Below, piece by piece: positions 33,243 to 42,177 of a stretch of DNA of 64,000 nt. The notes under the pieces are model-generated. The model saw only the letters and a program-made list of their open reading frames with translations, was not told the origin of the DNA and made no database searches. This stretch comes from Streptomyces sp. HD (GTDB taxonomy: Bacteria > Actinomycetota > Actinomycetes > Streptomycetales > Streptomycetaceae). A program made the position numbers and the translations under genes. Position 1 is the stretch's first letter. Each line of letters opens with the position of its first letter. Location of the stretch: contig NZ_JAQMYP010000034.1 in assembly GCF_028369295.1 (NCBI RefSeq), positions 46,509 through 110,508 on the forward strand. The letters run 5' to 3'.

Positions 33243-36200
33243 TTGGAGAAGCCCACCGGGCCGTGGGCCGAGCGGCGGCGCGCGCGACCCGGCCGGCTTC
33301 GGGTGAGGGAAGTGATCCCGTTGTCCGTCGCCTGGGACGACATCGGCGGGCTCGTCGATGCGCACGAACGGTTCCTCGCCGGCTCGCCGGTCGAGTCGGA
33401 CGTGCGCGACTGCGTGCTCGACTCCTGGGCGCGCTGCCGCTTCGCCGGCCTGGAGCCGCACCGACTGCTGGTCCGCTACACCGCGGACGTGGCCCTGGAC
33501 GACCGGCTCCAGCGTGCCGTCGACCCGGTCCTGACGGAACTGTCCGCCTCCCTCGCCGATGTCGGCATGACGATCGCGCTCTGCGACGGACAGGGCCGTA
33601 TGGTCCAACGGCTCGGCGGTGACCGGCAGTTGTGCGAGCGCCTCGACGCGGTGCAGTTCGCGCCCGGGTTCGACGCCTCGGAGCAGGTCGTGGGCACCAA
33701 CGGCATCGGCACCGCCCTCGCCGAGCGCGGCCCCGTCTACGTCGTCGGCCGGGAGCACTTCGCCGACTGTCTGCAGCCCTTCGCCTGTGCGGGCGCGCCC
33801 GTGCGGGACCCGCTCAGCGGGCGGATCGAGGCCGTCCTCGATCTCACCTGCCTGCGCGACCAGGGCGACCCGGCCATGGTGGGGATGGTCCGCGAGGCCG
33901 CCCGGGACATCGAGGCCCGGCTGCTGGAGCAGGCCACCGAACGGGAGCGCGCGCTGCTCGCCGCGTACCGGCGGGCCGACGGCCATGCGCGGGGCTGGCC
34001 GAAGCAGCCCGAGCACCTGCCGCCCGGCCCCGACGGCGGAGCCCTCGGCCGGCTCGACCTGGCGGTGTTGCGGGAGAAGGCCGAGGAGCTCCTCGCCTCA
34101 CCGCACCGCACCCTCGACGAGATCACCCTGCCCAGCGGCCGCACCGCCACCCTGCTGCGCCGACAGGTCAGGGGAGCGGCGGGGGAGAGCGGCGTCGCCG
34201 TCGAGGCCCGCGTCCTCGGCAGCCCCCGCCTGAGCCACCTCCGCCCGGCACCGTCGGGCGTGCAGCCGTCCTCCACACACGCGGCGGCCTGGGCCTCGGC
34301 GCCCCCCGAGCCCGCCGAACCCTCCGTACCGTCCGGCCCCACGACGGCACCCGCATCCGTACCACCACAGCCCCTGCCCCGGCCCGCACCGCAATCCACG
34401 CAAGCGCCGCCCGCACCGCAACCCACCGAAGCGCCGCCCGCGCCGGAACCGCAGCCACTGCCGGCGCCCAACGCCGTGACGCACACCGCCGTAGCCCCAC
34501 CCGGCCCCGCCACCCGCCCCGAACCGGACGGCGACCACGACATCGAAGGCGACGGCGCCGAAGGCTGGCTGCTGCTAGTCGGCGAGCCCGGCGTCGGACG
34601 GCTGGCCATGCTCGCGCGGCGGCGGCTGGGGCTGCTGCACGACGCGAGCGTGCGGATCGGCACCACCCTCGACGTCACCCGCACCGCGGAGGAGCTCGCC
34701 GAGGTGACGGTGCCCCGGTTCGCCGACTTCGTCGCCGTCGACCTGCCCGACTCGGTGCTGCGCGGCGAGGAACCGGAGGCGCTCGGCGGCCGGACCGCGC
34801 TGCGCAGGGTGGCCATCCGTGCGGTGCGGAAGGACCCGTACAACCTGTACGACGTGGGTGATCTCGTCGAGTACCTCCCGTCCACGCCGCAGGCCCGTTC
34901 GCTGGAGACCCGGCAGTCCGTGCTGGAACCCGTCCTGGCCGAGGCGGGCGGCTGGATCGCACAGGACCCGCAGCGGCTGGAGCGGGTGCTCGCGGCGGGC
35001 ATCCATTCCCTGATCACCGTGCCGCTGCGGGCGCGCGGCACGACCCTCGGCGTGGTCAGCTTCTACCGCTCCCTGCAGCCCGCCTCGTTCGAGGACGACG
35101 ACCTGTCCCTCGCCCAGGAGCTGGCCGGCCGCGCGGCGATCTGCATCGACAACGCCCGCCGCTACACCCGCGAGCACAACACCGCCCTCACCCTGCAGCG
35201 CAGCCTGCTGCCCAGGGGCCGCCCCGAGCAGAGTGCCGTCGAGGTCGCCTACCGCTATCTGCCCGCGCAGGCCGGGGTCGGCGGCGACTGGTTCGACGTC
35301 ATCCCGCTGTCCGGCGCCCGGGTCGCGCTCGTGGTGGGCGACGTCGTCGGACACGGGCTGCATGCCGCCGCCACGATGGGCCGGCTGCGCACCGCCGTCC
35401 ACAACTTCGCCTCCCTGGACCTGCCGCCCGACGACGTCCTCACCCACCTCGACGACCTGGTCGGCCGGCTCGACCGGGGCGAGGGCTGGGCCGCGGAGAG
35501 CTCTCCCGACTCCGGCATCGTCGGCGCCACCTGTCTGTACGCCGTCTACGACCCGGTGTCCCGGCGCTGCACCCTCACCCGCGCCGGGCACCCGCAGCCC
35601 GCGGTCGTCGCCCCCGACGGCACGGTCGCGTTCCTCGACCTGCCCTCCGGGCCACCCCTCGGCCTGGGCGGCATGCCCTTCGAGACGGTCGAGCTGGAGC
35701 TGGCCGAGGGCAGCCAGCTCGTGCTCTACACCGACGGTCTGGTCGAGGACCGGCACCGCGACATCGACACCGGCCTGGACAAGCTGCGTACCGTCCTGGC
35801 CTGCGTCGACCGTCCGCCGGAGGAGACCTGCGAGGCCGTCCTCGATGCCCTGCTCCCGGCCCGCCCCGGCGACGACGTCGCCCTGCTCGTGGCCCGCACC
35901 CACACCCTGGGCGCGGACCGCGTCGCCCGGTGGGACCTGCCCAGCGACCCTGCGGTCGTCTCCCGCGCCCGGGTGGCGGTCACCGAGCGGCTCGCCGCCT
36001 GGCATCTGGACGAACTGGCCTTCACCACCGAACTGATCGCCAGTGAACTGGTCACCAACGCCATCCGGCACGCCATCGGCCCGCTCCAGCTCCGCCTCCT
36101 GCGCGACCGCGCCCTGATCTGCGAGGTCTCCGACGGCAGCAGCACCTCACCCCGGCTGCGCCGCGCCCGCACCGAGGACGAGGGCGGCCGCGGCCTGTTC

Positions 36201-36284
36201 CTCGTCGCCCAGCTCACCGAGCGGTGGGGGACGCGGTACACACCCGAGGGAAAGATCATCTGGGCCGAGCAGCCATTGCCGTGA
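33243..36284 (+). CDS. Multidomain GAF / SpoIIE phosphatase / HATPase regulator
   Basis: A 1013-residue cytosolic signalling protein. Domains in order: an AcoR-like sensory GAF (about 100-215, ASEQVVGTNGIGTAL), a Pro/Ala-rich linker (about 345-425), a second GAF (about 460-640), a SpoIIE-type PP2C phosphatase (about 660-870, VGGDWFDVIPL, VVGDVVGHGLHAA, LYTDGLVEDR) and a C-terminal anti-sigma-type HATPase (about 890-1005, ELIASELVTNAIRHA, GGRGLFL). It therefore combines a kinase-like and a phosphatase module, as expected for partner-switching control of a sigma factor. TTG 33243 with GGGTGA upstream is used; GTG 33304 is possible. No anti-anti-sigma gene is adjacent. Confidence 0.88.
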   Translation: MEKPTGPWAERRRARPGRLRVREVIPLSVAWDDIGGLVDAHERFLAGSPVESDVRDCVLDSWARCRFAGLEPHRLLVRYTADVALDDRLQRAVDPVLTELSASLADVGMTIALCDGQGRMVQRLGGDRQLCERLDAVQFAPGFDASEQVVGTNGIGTALAERGPVYVVGREHFADCLQPFACAGAPVRDPLSGRIEAVLDLTCLRDQGDPAMVGMVREAARDIEARLLEQATERERALLAAYRRADGHARGWPKQPEHLPPGPDGGALGRLDLAVLREKAEELLASPHRTLDEITLPSGRTATLLRRQVRGAAGESGVAVEARVLGSPRLSHLRPAPSGVQPSSTHAAAWASAPPEPAEPSVPSGPTTAPASVPPQPLPRPAPQSTQAPPAPQPTEAPPAPEPQPLPAPNAVTHTAVAPPGPATRPEPDGDHDIEGDGAEGWLLLVGEPGVGRLAMLARRRLGLLHDASVRIGTTLDVTRTAEELAEVTVPRFADFVAVDLPDSVLRGEEPEALGGRTALRRVAIRAVRKDPYNLYDVGDLVEYLPSTPQARSLETRQSVLEPVLAEAGGWIAQDPQRLERVLAAGIHSLITVPLRARGTTLGVVSFYRSLQPASFEDDDLSLAQELAGRAAICIDNARRYTREHNTALTLQRSLLPRGRPEQSAVEVAYRYLPAQAGVGGDWFDVIPLSGARVALVVGDVVGHGLHAAATMGRLRTAVHNFASLDLPPDDVLTHLDDLVGRLDRGEGWAAESSPDSGIVGATCLYAVYDPVSRRCTLTRAGHPQPAVVAPDGTVAFLDLPSGPPLGLGGMPFETVELELAEGSQLVLYTDGLVEDRHRDIDTGLDKLRTVLACVDRPPEETCEAVLDALLPARPGDDVALLVARTHTLGADRVARWDLPSDPAVVSRARVAVTERLAAWHLDELAFTTELIASELVTNAIRHAIGPLQLRLLRDRALICEVSDGSSTSPRLRRARTEDEGGRGLFLVAQLTERWGTRYTPEGKIIWAEQPLP

Positions 36285-36286
36285 CG

Positions 36287-36306
36287 CCGAGGGCTGCCGC
36301 CCTCGG
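36287..36306. terminator. Bidirectional terminator hairpin
   Basis: CCGAGGGC and GCCCTCGG form an 8-bp perfect stem with a TGCC loop, lying 2 bases after the SpoIIE-type stop codon and 11 bases from the end of the convergent peptidase gene. Confidence 0.65.
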
Positions 36307-36317
36307 ACCGTCCGTCG

Positions 36318-37805
36318 TCATCGTGTCTCCGGCAGTCCCGGACCGGCGCAGCGCACATCGGCCGCGGGCACCGTCCCGTCGATCAGATAGGCGGCCACCG
36401 TCCCGTCCACGCAGGCGTTGCCGCGACTGGCGAACACGCCGTGCGAGTAGTCGTCGTCGAGGGTGACCAGCCGGGAGCCCGGCAGCAGCTCCCGCAGTTC
36501 ACGCGCGCCCTCGACCGGCGTCACCGGGTCGTGCGCGGAGGCGACCAAAAGCGCCGGTGGGGCGGCCGGACTGCCCAGCGGTGTACGACGGTCGGGGCGG
36601 TGGTGCCAGTACGCGCAGGCCGATGCCTCCATGCCGGTCAGGACCGGCTGCGCGTCGAGGCGCCGGGTGCGGCGGATGTCCGCCACGATCTGGCGCGGCG
36701 TCGGACCGGGGCCGTCCGCGCATTTCACGATCCGGTTGGCCGCCTCGTAGTTGCGGGCTTCGGGACTGTCGGAGGCGGACGCGGGGCGCAGACCGTCGGG
36801 GCTGCCGTCGGCCAGGTAGGCACGCAGTCCGTCGGCCAGGCCCGTCCAGCGCTCGGTGCGGCCCAGGGCACGGTAGACGGCACGGTCGAACTCCGCCGGA
36901 CCGAAGCCGTTCACCGGGCGGGCGGCGAGTCCCCGGCGGGTACGCAGATACGCCTGCCGTACGGCATCCGTGTCGCCGCCCAGCCCGAAGCGCTCCGGGT
37001 GTGCGGCGGTCCAGGCGAAGAAGGTGTCGCGGGCGCGCAGCATCGCCCGGCTCTGGACGACGTCGAAGTCGTACCAGTCCCAGGGGCCGACCACACTGTC
37101 CAGCACCATGCGGCCGACCCGGTGCGGGAAACGGGCCGCGTAGGCCGCGCCCAGGTAACTGCCGTACGACACACCGAGGAAGCCCGTCCGGGGCTCGCCC
37201 AGCGCGGCGCGGATGGCGTCCATGTCGTACGCCGTCTGCTCGGTCGACAGATACGGCAGCACCTCCGCGCCCGCCCCGGCCGCACAGTCGTCGGCCATGC
37301 GGCGCAGTGCGGCGAGGTACGTCCGCTCGGCCCGCGGGGTCGTCGGCACCGGGTCCGCGCCCGGCGCGGTGAACAGGCCGCCCATCGGGCCGCAGTCCAC
37401 GGGTGTGCTGCTCCCGACGCCGCGCGGGTCGAAGCCGATGACGTCGTACGCGCGCCGCACGCTCGCGGGGAGTTTGGCGCGCTTGGTCACCGCGTAGGGG
37501 AGTCCGGAGCCGCCCGGGCCGCCGGGGTTCACCAGCAGGATGCCGCGCCGCTCGGCCGGGGTGCCGGAGGCGGGGACCCGGGAGACGGCGATCTCGATGT
37601 GCGGGCCGGAGGGGTGCCGCCGGTCGAGCGGGACGGAGAGGCGCCCGCACTCCACCCGGTCCGGCGCCGGCGGCTTCGGTACGGAGTCGGGGCAGGCGCC
37701 GAATGCGAGGGCGGCGGCGGCCCGGGCGGGACCGGCGGTGGGGAGCAGGGCCGCGGCGGCCACGAGGGCGCACAGCAGGGCGGTGGGGCGGGGTGGCAGG
37801 GACAC
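36318..37805 (-). CDS. Secreted TAP-type alpha/beta hydrolase (tripeptidyl aminopeptidase-like)
   Basis: A 495-residue exported peptidase. Residues 1-30 are a signal peptide (LLCALVAAAALLPTAGPARA). The alpha/beta hydrolase fold has the oxyanion motif VNPGGPGGSG, the nucleophile elbow GVSYGSYLG (Ser), and a C-terminal TAP-like domain with SAHDPVTPVEGA (Asp) and YSHGVF (His). It resembles the Streptomyces tripeptidyl aminopeptidase family that processes extracellular peptides. GTG 37805 has a GGAG site. It is divergent from the metallophore operon, and the Zur-like box is 42 bases from its start, so zinc control of this gene is possible. Confidence 0.88.
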   Translation of the reverse strand: MSLPPRPTALLCALVAAAALLPTAGPARAAAALAFGACPDSVPKPPAPDRVECGRLSVPLDRRHPSGPHIEIAVSRVPASGTPAERRGILLVNPGGPGGSGLPYAVTKRAKLPASVRRAYDVIGFDPRGVGSSTPVDCGPMGGLFTAPGADPVPTTPRAERTYLAALRRMADDCAAGAGAEVLPYLSTEQTAYDMDAIRAALGEPRTGFLGVSYGSYLGAAYAARFPHRVGRMVLDSVVGPWDWYDFDVVQSRAMLRARDTFFAWTAAHPERFGLGGDTDAVRQAYLRTRRGLAARPVNGFGPAEFDRAVYRALGRTERWTGLADGLRAYLADGSPDGLRPASASDSPEARNYEAANRIVKCADGPGPTPRQIVADIRRTRRLDAQPVLTGMEASACAYWHHRPDRRTPLGSPAAPPALLVASAHDPVTPVEGARELRELLPGSRLVTLDDDYSHGVFASRGNACVDGTVAAYLIDGTVPAADVRCAGPGLPETR

Positions 37806-37846
37806 GAGGTCACTCCGAGGCGGTTGGGTAAGAACGGGCTAGCAAA

Positions 37847-37864
37847 TGAAAATGATTATCGATA
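37847..37864. promoter_or_regulatory. Zur-type (zinc uptake regulator) box
   Basis: TGAAAATGATTATCGATA matches 13 of the first 15 positions of the idealised actinobacterial Zur/FurB palindrome TGAAAATGATTTTCA, from memory of the family. It lies between the TAP peptidase and the ATP-grasp gene, 89 bases before the latter. AT-rich DNA like this is rare in the window. Confidence 0.65.
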
Positions 37865-37953
37865 GTGTGTGCCAGTCAAGTCCGGCACCCCTCCCGCCGA
37901 GGGGCGCCCCGGGCTGCCCGAAAGTCTGAACTCACGGCACGAAAAGGGGAGTT

Positions 37954-39210
37954 GTGGCTCATCTGCTGGTGGTAGAGAGCTGGGTCGGGTCGATGAGCAG
38001 GCTGCTGCCACGTGCGATCCGGGAGGGCGGACACGAGTTCACCTTCCTCACCCGGGACCTGCATCACTATCTGCGCTCGGCGCCCGAGGGGGCGGCCCAT
38101 CCGCTGCTCGGTGCCCGCAATGTGATCACCGCCGAGACCAACGACCTCGACGCCCTGCTGCCCGAGGCGGCGCGGCTGCACTCGGTCCTCGGCTTCGACG
38201 GCGTGATCACCTCCTGCGACTACTACCTGCCGACGGTGGCCCGCATCGCCGGCCACCTCGGCCTGCCCGGTCCCGGCCCCGAGGCGGTGGAGGACGCCTG
38301 CCGCAAGGACGCCACCCGCCGCGTCCTCGCCGACGCGGGCCTGCCAGGGCCGCGCTTCGCCGTGCACGAGGAGTGGGCCGACCTCGCGCGGGCCGCGCGG
38401 GAGATCGGGTATCCACTCGTCGTCAAGCCGGTCGACCTGTGCGCGGGCATGTACGTGCGACGCGTCGACGACGAGACCCAACTCGCGGATGCGGTAAGGG
38501 TGTTGGGCGAGTTCCCGGTCAATGCGCGGGGGCAGCGGCGCACCTCCGCCGTACTCCTCGAAGAGCTCCTCGACGGCCCCGAGGTGAGCGTCGAGACCGT
38601 GTCGTACCGGGGTGCGGTGCACATGGTCGGCGTCACCGACAAGAGCATCGGCGGAGCGCCCGCCTTCATCGAGACCGGCCATATGTTCCCCGCCGCCCTG
38701 CCGCTCGCCGACATCGACGCCGCCGAGCAGACCGCGCTCAGCGCGCTCAAGGCGCTCGGGCTGACCGACGGGGTCGTGGCGCACACCGAGATCAAGCTGA
38801 CGTCCGACGGGCCGCGCGTGGTCGAGGTCAACCCCCGGCCCGCCGGCAACCGCATCACCGAGCTCGTCCGCCATGTCACCGGCATCGACCTCGCCGCCGC
38901 CTGCGTGGACGTCGCCCTCGGCCGCGCGCCCGACCTCAGGCGCACCGACACCGGGCTGCGCAGCGCCGCCATCGGCTTCCTCGTCCCGGACCGCACCGGC
39001 ACCCTCGAAGCGCTCGACGGCCGTCGACCGGCCGACCGGCCCGAGGTGTTGGAGGTGCAGCTCGCCGAGCCCGGCAGGGCCGTGAAGGCGGCCGGCAGCA
39101 ACAACGAGTACCTCGGCCACGTCATGGCCGGCGACCCCGACGGGCCCGGCGCCCGCGACCGGGTCGAGGAGCTGCTGGCCGGGCTGCGCGCGGGGCTGGT
39201 GATCCGATGA
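37954..39210 (+). CDS. ATP-grasp carboxylate-amine ligase
   Basis: A 418-residue ATP-grasp enzyme that would activate a carboxylate as acyl phosphate and join it to an amine. Visible motifs are YPLVVKPVDLCAGMYV (about 155-170), the acidic LLEELLDGPEVSVE (about 195-208) and the metal-binding HTEIKLTSDGPRVVEVNPRP (about 279-298). The layout resembles L-amino-acid ligases that make dipeptides. GTG 37954 follows AAGGGGAG. It is the first gene after the Zur-like box and overlaps the next gene by 4 bases. A dipeptide epimerase three genes downstream supports a dipeptide product. Confidence 0.85.
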   Translation: MAHLLVVESWVGSMSRLLPRAIREGGHEFTFLTRDLHHYLRSAPEGAAHPLLGARNVITAETNDLDALLPEAARLHSVLGFDGVITSCDYYLPTVARIAGHLGLPGPGPEAVEDACRKDATRRVLADAGLPGPRFAVHEEWADLARAAREIGYPLVVKPVDLCAGMYVRRVDDETQLADAVRVLGEFPVNARGQRRTSAVLLEELLDGPEVSVETVSYRGAVHMVGVTDKSIGGAPAFIETGHMFPAALPLADIDAAEQTALSALKALGLTDGVVAHTEIKLTSDGPRVVEVNPRPAGNRITELVRHVTGIDLAAACVDVALGRAPDLRRTDTGLRSAAIGFLVPDRTGTLEALDGRRPADRPEVLEVQLAEPGRAVKAAGSNNEYLGHVMAGDPDGPGARDRVEELLAGLRAGLVIR

Positions 39211-40070
39211 GCGTCGTCAGCACCTCGAAGCCGGTACGGAACCCCCCGCCCGCGCCCTGTCGGACGTACGACGAGCTCGTCGCCCGCGTCCGCGCCGGTG
39301 CCCTCGGCCCCGACCCCCGCAGCCGGCGGATCGCCGTCGCCTTCACCACCCGGCAGGCCGTACGGCACGACGGACGCGGCACCGGCTACCACAACGAGGT
39401 CCTCAGCCTGCGCCTCGCCGGAGCCGTCGGCTCCTGCGCGGTCGAACCCGGCGAACTGCCCGACAGCGCGCTCGACGAGTGTGTGGGCGCCGATGTCGCA
39501 GGGCTCCTCGACCATCCGGTGCCCGCGGTGCGGGTGGCCGCCCTCGACGCGTATCTGATGCACGTCACCCCGCACACCCCGGACCACGGGGCGCTGCCCG
39601 TCGCGCTGCCCGCCGGATCGTCGCTGGAGAAGTCCACGGCCAGGGCGGAAGCCGTGGTGGAACTGCTGGACCTGGCCGGCGGTTCGTGCGTCCTGGTCGT
39701 GGGGGTCGTCAACTCCCTGCTGGAGGCGTTGCGTTCGCGCGGGCTCCGCTATGTGCCGTGCGACCTCAAGGGCGGGACGACGGAGTGGGGCGAGCCGGTC
39801 GTCGGCGACGCGCTCGCCGCCGCCGGGAGCTGTGACGCGCTGCTGGTGTCCGGGATGACCCTGGGCAACGGCACCTTCGAGCCGCTGCGCGAGCACGCGC
39901 TGCGGCACGGCAAGCAGCTGGTGATGTTCGCGCAGACCGGCAGCGCGGTCCTGCCCCGCTTCCTCGGGCACGGCGTCAGCGCGGTGTGCGCGGAGCCGTA
40001 CCCCTTCTTCTGGCTCGACGGCGGCCCCGGGGTCGTCCACCGGTACACGTCCTCCGGGGGTGCGCGATGA
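39207..40070 (+). CDS. DUF364 putative heavy-metal chelation protein
   Basis: A 287-residue protein with a DUF364-type Rossmann-like C-terminal half. Landmarks: IAVAFTTRQAVRHDGRGTGYHNEVLSLR (about 36-63; no longer run is quoted elsewhere) and GMTLGNGTFEPLREHAL (about 218-234). The family is annotated as putative heavy-metal chelation, with activity not proven. Conserved His/Cys residues near YHNE and near the C-terminus could bind metal. It is in the middle of a 4-base-overlap chain with ATP-grasp and PLP genes, so it must serve the same pathway, perhaps metal loading or an unrecognised biosynthetic step. Confidence 0.75.
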   Translation: MSVVSTSKPVRNPPPAPCRTYDELVARVRAGALGPDPRSRRIAVAFTTRQAVRHDGRGTGYHNEVLSLRLAGAVGSCAVEPGELPDSALDECVGADVAGLLDHPVPAVRVAALDAYLMHVTPHTPDHGALPVALPAGSSLEKSTARAEAVVELLDLAGGSCVLVVGVVNSLLEALRSRGLRYVPCDLKGGTTEWGEPVVGDALAAAGSCDALLVSGMTLGNGTFEPLREHALRHGKQLVMFAQTGSAVLPRFLGHGVSAVCAEPYPFFWLDGGPGVVHRYTSSGGAR

Positions 40071-41143
40071 CCGCCACCGCCCTACGTCCCACCGCGCGCC
40101 CGGAGCTGCTCACCCTGCTCGGCCGCACCCCCGTCGTCCGGGTCACCACCGACCTGCCGCACGCCCACCCCGGCTTCTGGGCCAAGCTCGAAGGGCTCGC
40201 GGCGGGCGGCATGAAGGCGCGGGCCGCCCTGTCGATGCTGCTCGGCGCGCGCGAGCGGGGCGAACTGCGGCCCGGCGCCCCGGTGGTGGAGTCCACCTCC
40301 GGCACCCTGGGCATCGGGCTCGCCTTCGCCGGGCAGGTGCTCGGCCATCCCGTCGTCCTGGTCGGCGACTGCGAACTGGAGCCGTCCATGCGGCAGTTGC
40401 TGCGCGCCCACGGCGTCCGCCTGGAGATCGTGGACCGCCCCGCAGCACAGGGCGGCTGGCAGGCGGCCCGCCTCGGCCGGCTGCACGAACTGCTCGCCGA
40501 ACTCCCCGGCGCCTACTGGCCCGACCAGTACAACAACCCCGACAACACCACCGGATACGCGTCGCTCGCCGCCGAACTCGGCGCCCAGCTCGACCACCTG
40601 GACATCCTGGTGTGCAGCGTCGGCACCGGCGGCCACAGCGCCGGCCTCATCGCCCCGCTGCGCCGGCACTGGCCCGCGCTGCGCCTGGTCGGCGTCGACG
40701 CCACCGGCTCCACCATCTTCGGCCAGCCCGCCCGACCCCGACTGATGCGCGGCCTCGGCAGCAGCATCCACCCCCGCAACGTCGCCTACGACGCCTTCGA
40801 CGAGGTCCACTGGATCGGCCCCGCCGAGGCCGTGGACAGCTGCCGACGGCTCGCCCGGGGCTGCTTCGTCAGCGGCGGCTGGAGCACGGGGGCCGTCGCG
40901 CGGGTCGCCGCCTGGGCGGCCTGCGTACACCCGGGCGCGGTCGTCGCCACCGTGTTCCCCGACGGGCCGCACCGCTACCTCGGCACCGTCTACGACGACG
41001 ACTTCATCGCCGCCCACGGCCTCGACCTGGCCGGCGCCGCCACCCGGCCCGTGGAGCTACCGCACCCCTGCGCCGCCGAGGCGAGCGGGTGGGCGCGGTG
41101 CACACGGGTCGCCGATCCACTCTCCTTCGGAAGGACCGAATGA
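40067..41143 (+). CDS. Cysteine-synthase-like PLP-dependent enzyme
   Basis: A 358-residue fold-type II PLP enzyme related to CysK, CysM and SbnA. The PLP lysine is in AGGMKARAAL (about residue 47-56), replacing the usual SVKDR; STSGTLGIGLA (about 76-86) is the substrate loop and SVGTGGHSAG (about 184-193) the phosphate-binding loop. Such enzymes do beta-replacement on serine derivatives, for example to make 2,3-diaminopropionate or N-substituted amino acids used in siderophores. No SbnB-like dehydrogenase is nearby, so the classical diaminopropionate route is incomplete. It overlaps both neighbours by 4 bases. Confidence 0.83.
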   Translation: MTATALRPTARPELLTLLGRTPVVRVTTDLPHAHPGFWAKLEGLAAGGMKARAALSMLLGARERGELRPGAPVVESTSGTLGIGLAFAGQVLGHPVVLVGDCELEPSMRQLLRAHGVRLEIVDRPAAQGGWQAARLGRLHELLAELPGAYWPDQYNNPDNTTGYASLAAELGAQLDHLDILVCSVGTGGHSAGLIAPLRRHWPALRLVGVDATGSTIFGQPARPRLMRGLGSSIHPRNVAYDAFDEVHWIGPAEAVDSCRRLARGCFVSGGWSTGAVARVAAWAACVHPGAVVATVFPDGPHRYLGTVYDDDFIAAHGLDLAGAATRPVELPHPCAAEASGWARCTRVADPLSFGRTE

Positions 41144-42177
41144 AGGCCCGCCTGCGCACCGTACGACTCGAACTCGCCGAGCCGCTGCGCATCTCCCGCT
41201 CCACCATGACCGCCCGCGACGCCGTGTGGCTGTGCGTCGAGCACGACGGGACGACCGGCTACGGCGAGGCCGTCAGCAGCGTGTACTACGGACTGGACGC
41301 CGACACGCTCGTACGCCTGATCTCGGCCGTCGACCTGGAACGGTTCGCCGACCCCGAGAGCGCCCTGGAGGCCCTGCCGTCGGACGCCGCACCGCCTGCC
41401 GTGACCGCCGCCGTCGAGTCCGCGCTGCTGGACCTCGTCGGCAAACGGGACGGAGTGCCCGTCCACCGCCTGCTGGGGACTCCGACGCCGTTCGGTGTCG
41501 CCACCGCACGCACCATCGGCATCACCTCGCTCGCGCACGCGGCCGCCGAGGCCCGGCGCCTCGCCGCGAGCGGATTCGAGATCGTCAAGGTGAAGGCGGG
41601 CTCGTCCGATCCCGAGGACGACGTGGAGCGCGTACGGGTCATCCGGGACGCGGCTCCTCAAGTACGGCTGCTGCTGGACCCGAACGGCGCCTGGAGCGTC
41701 GCTCGGGCCGAGCGGCTGCTGCCCCGGTTCGCGGCGCTCGGCGTCGAGGCCGTCGAACAGCCGCTGCCGCCCGGCGACCCGGACGCGCTGGGCGCCCTCG
41801 CCGAGAGATCGCCGCTGCCCGTCATCGCCGACGAGGACGCGGTGAGCGTGGCGGACGTACGGCGGCTGGCCGGGCGCGTCCACGGCGTCAACGTCAAGCT
41901 CGCCAAGTGCGGGGGAGTCCGAGCGGCCCTGCGCATCGCGGAGCTGATCGAGGGCAGCGGGACCGAGCTGATGCTCGGCTGCCTCACCGCCAGCAGCCTC
42001 GGCCTCGCACCCGCCGTCCACCTGGCCGACCGCGCCCGCTGGGCCGACCTGGACGGGCATCTGCTGCTCGCCCACGACCCGTGGCGGGGGATCGGCGGTG
42101 CCGACGGGTTCGTACGCCCGAGTGGCCGTCCCGGTCTGGGAGTCGAGGAGGTGACGGCACATGCGGACGTGGCGTGA
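41140..42177 (+). CDS. Enolase-superfamily dipeptide epimerase
   Basis: A 345-residue muconate-lactonising/dipeptide epimerase type enzyme. Catalytic lysines are in VKVKAGS (about 146-152) and NVKLAKCGG (about 248-256); metal ligands are the Asp of LLLDPNGAW, the Glu of VEQPL and the Asp of IADEDAVS. All are intact. Family knowledge: such enzymes invert the second residue of L-Ala-L-Glu or other dipeptides. In this operon it likely makes a D-residue in a dipeptide formed by the ATP-grasp ligase. Start ATG overlaps the PLP-gene stop; the end overlaps the MFS gene by 17 bases. Confidence 0.85.
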   Translation: MKARLRTVRLELAEPLRISRSTMTARDAVWLCVEHDGTTGYGEAVSSVYYGLDADTLVRLISAVDLERFADPESALEALPSDAAPPAVTAAVESALLDLVGKRDGVPVHRLLGTPTPFGVATARTIGITSLAHAAAEARRLAASGFEIVKVKAGSSDPEDDVERVRVIRDAAPQVRLLLDPNGAWSVARAERLLPRFAALGVEAVEQPLPPGDPDALGALAERSPLPVIADEDAVSVADVRRLAGRVHGVNVKLAKCGGVRAALRIAELIEGSGTELMLGCLTASSLGLAPAVHLADRARWADLDGHLLLAHDPWRGIGGADGFVRPSGRPGLGVEEVTAHADVA

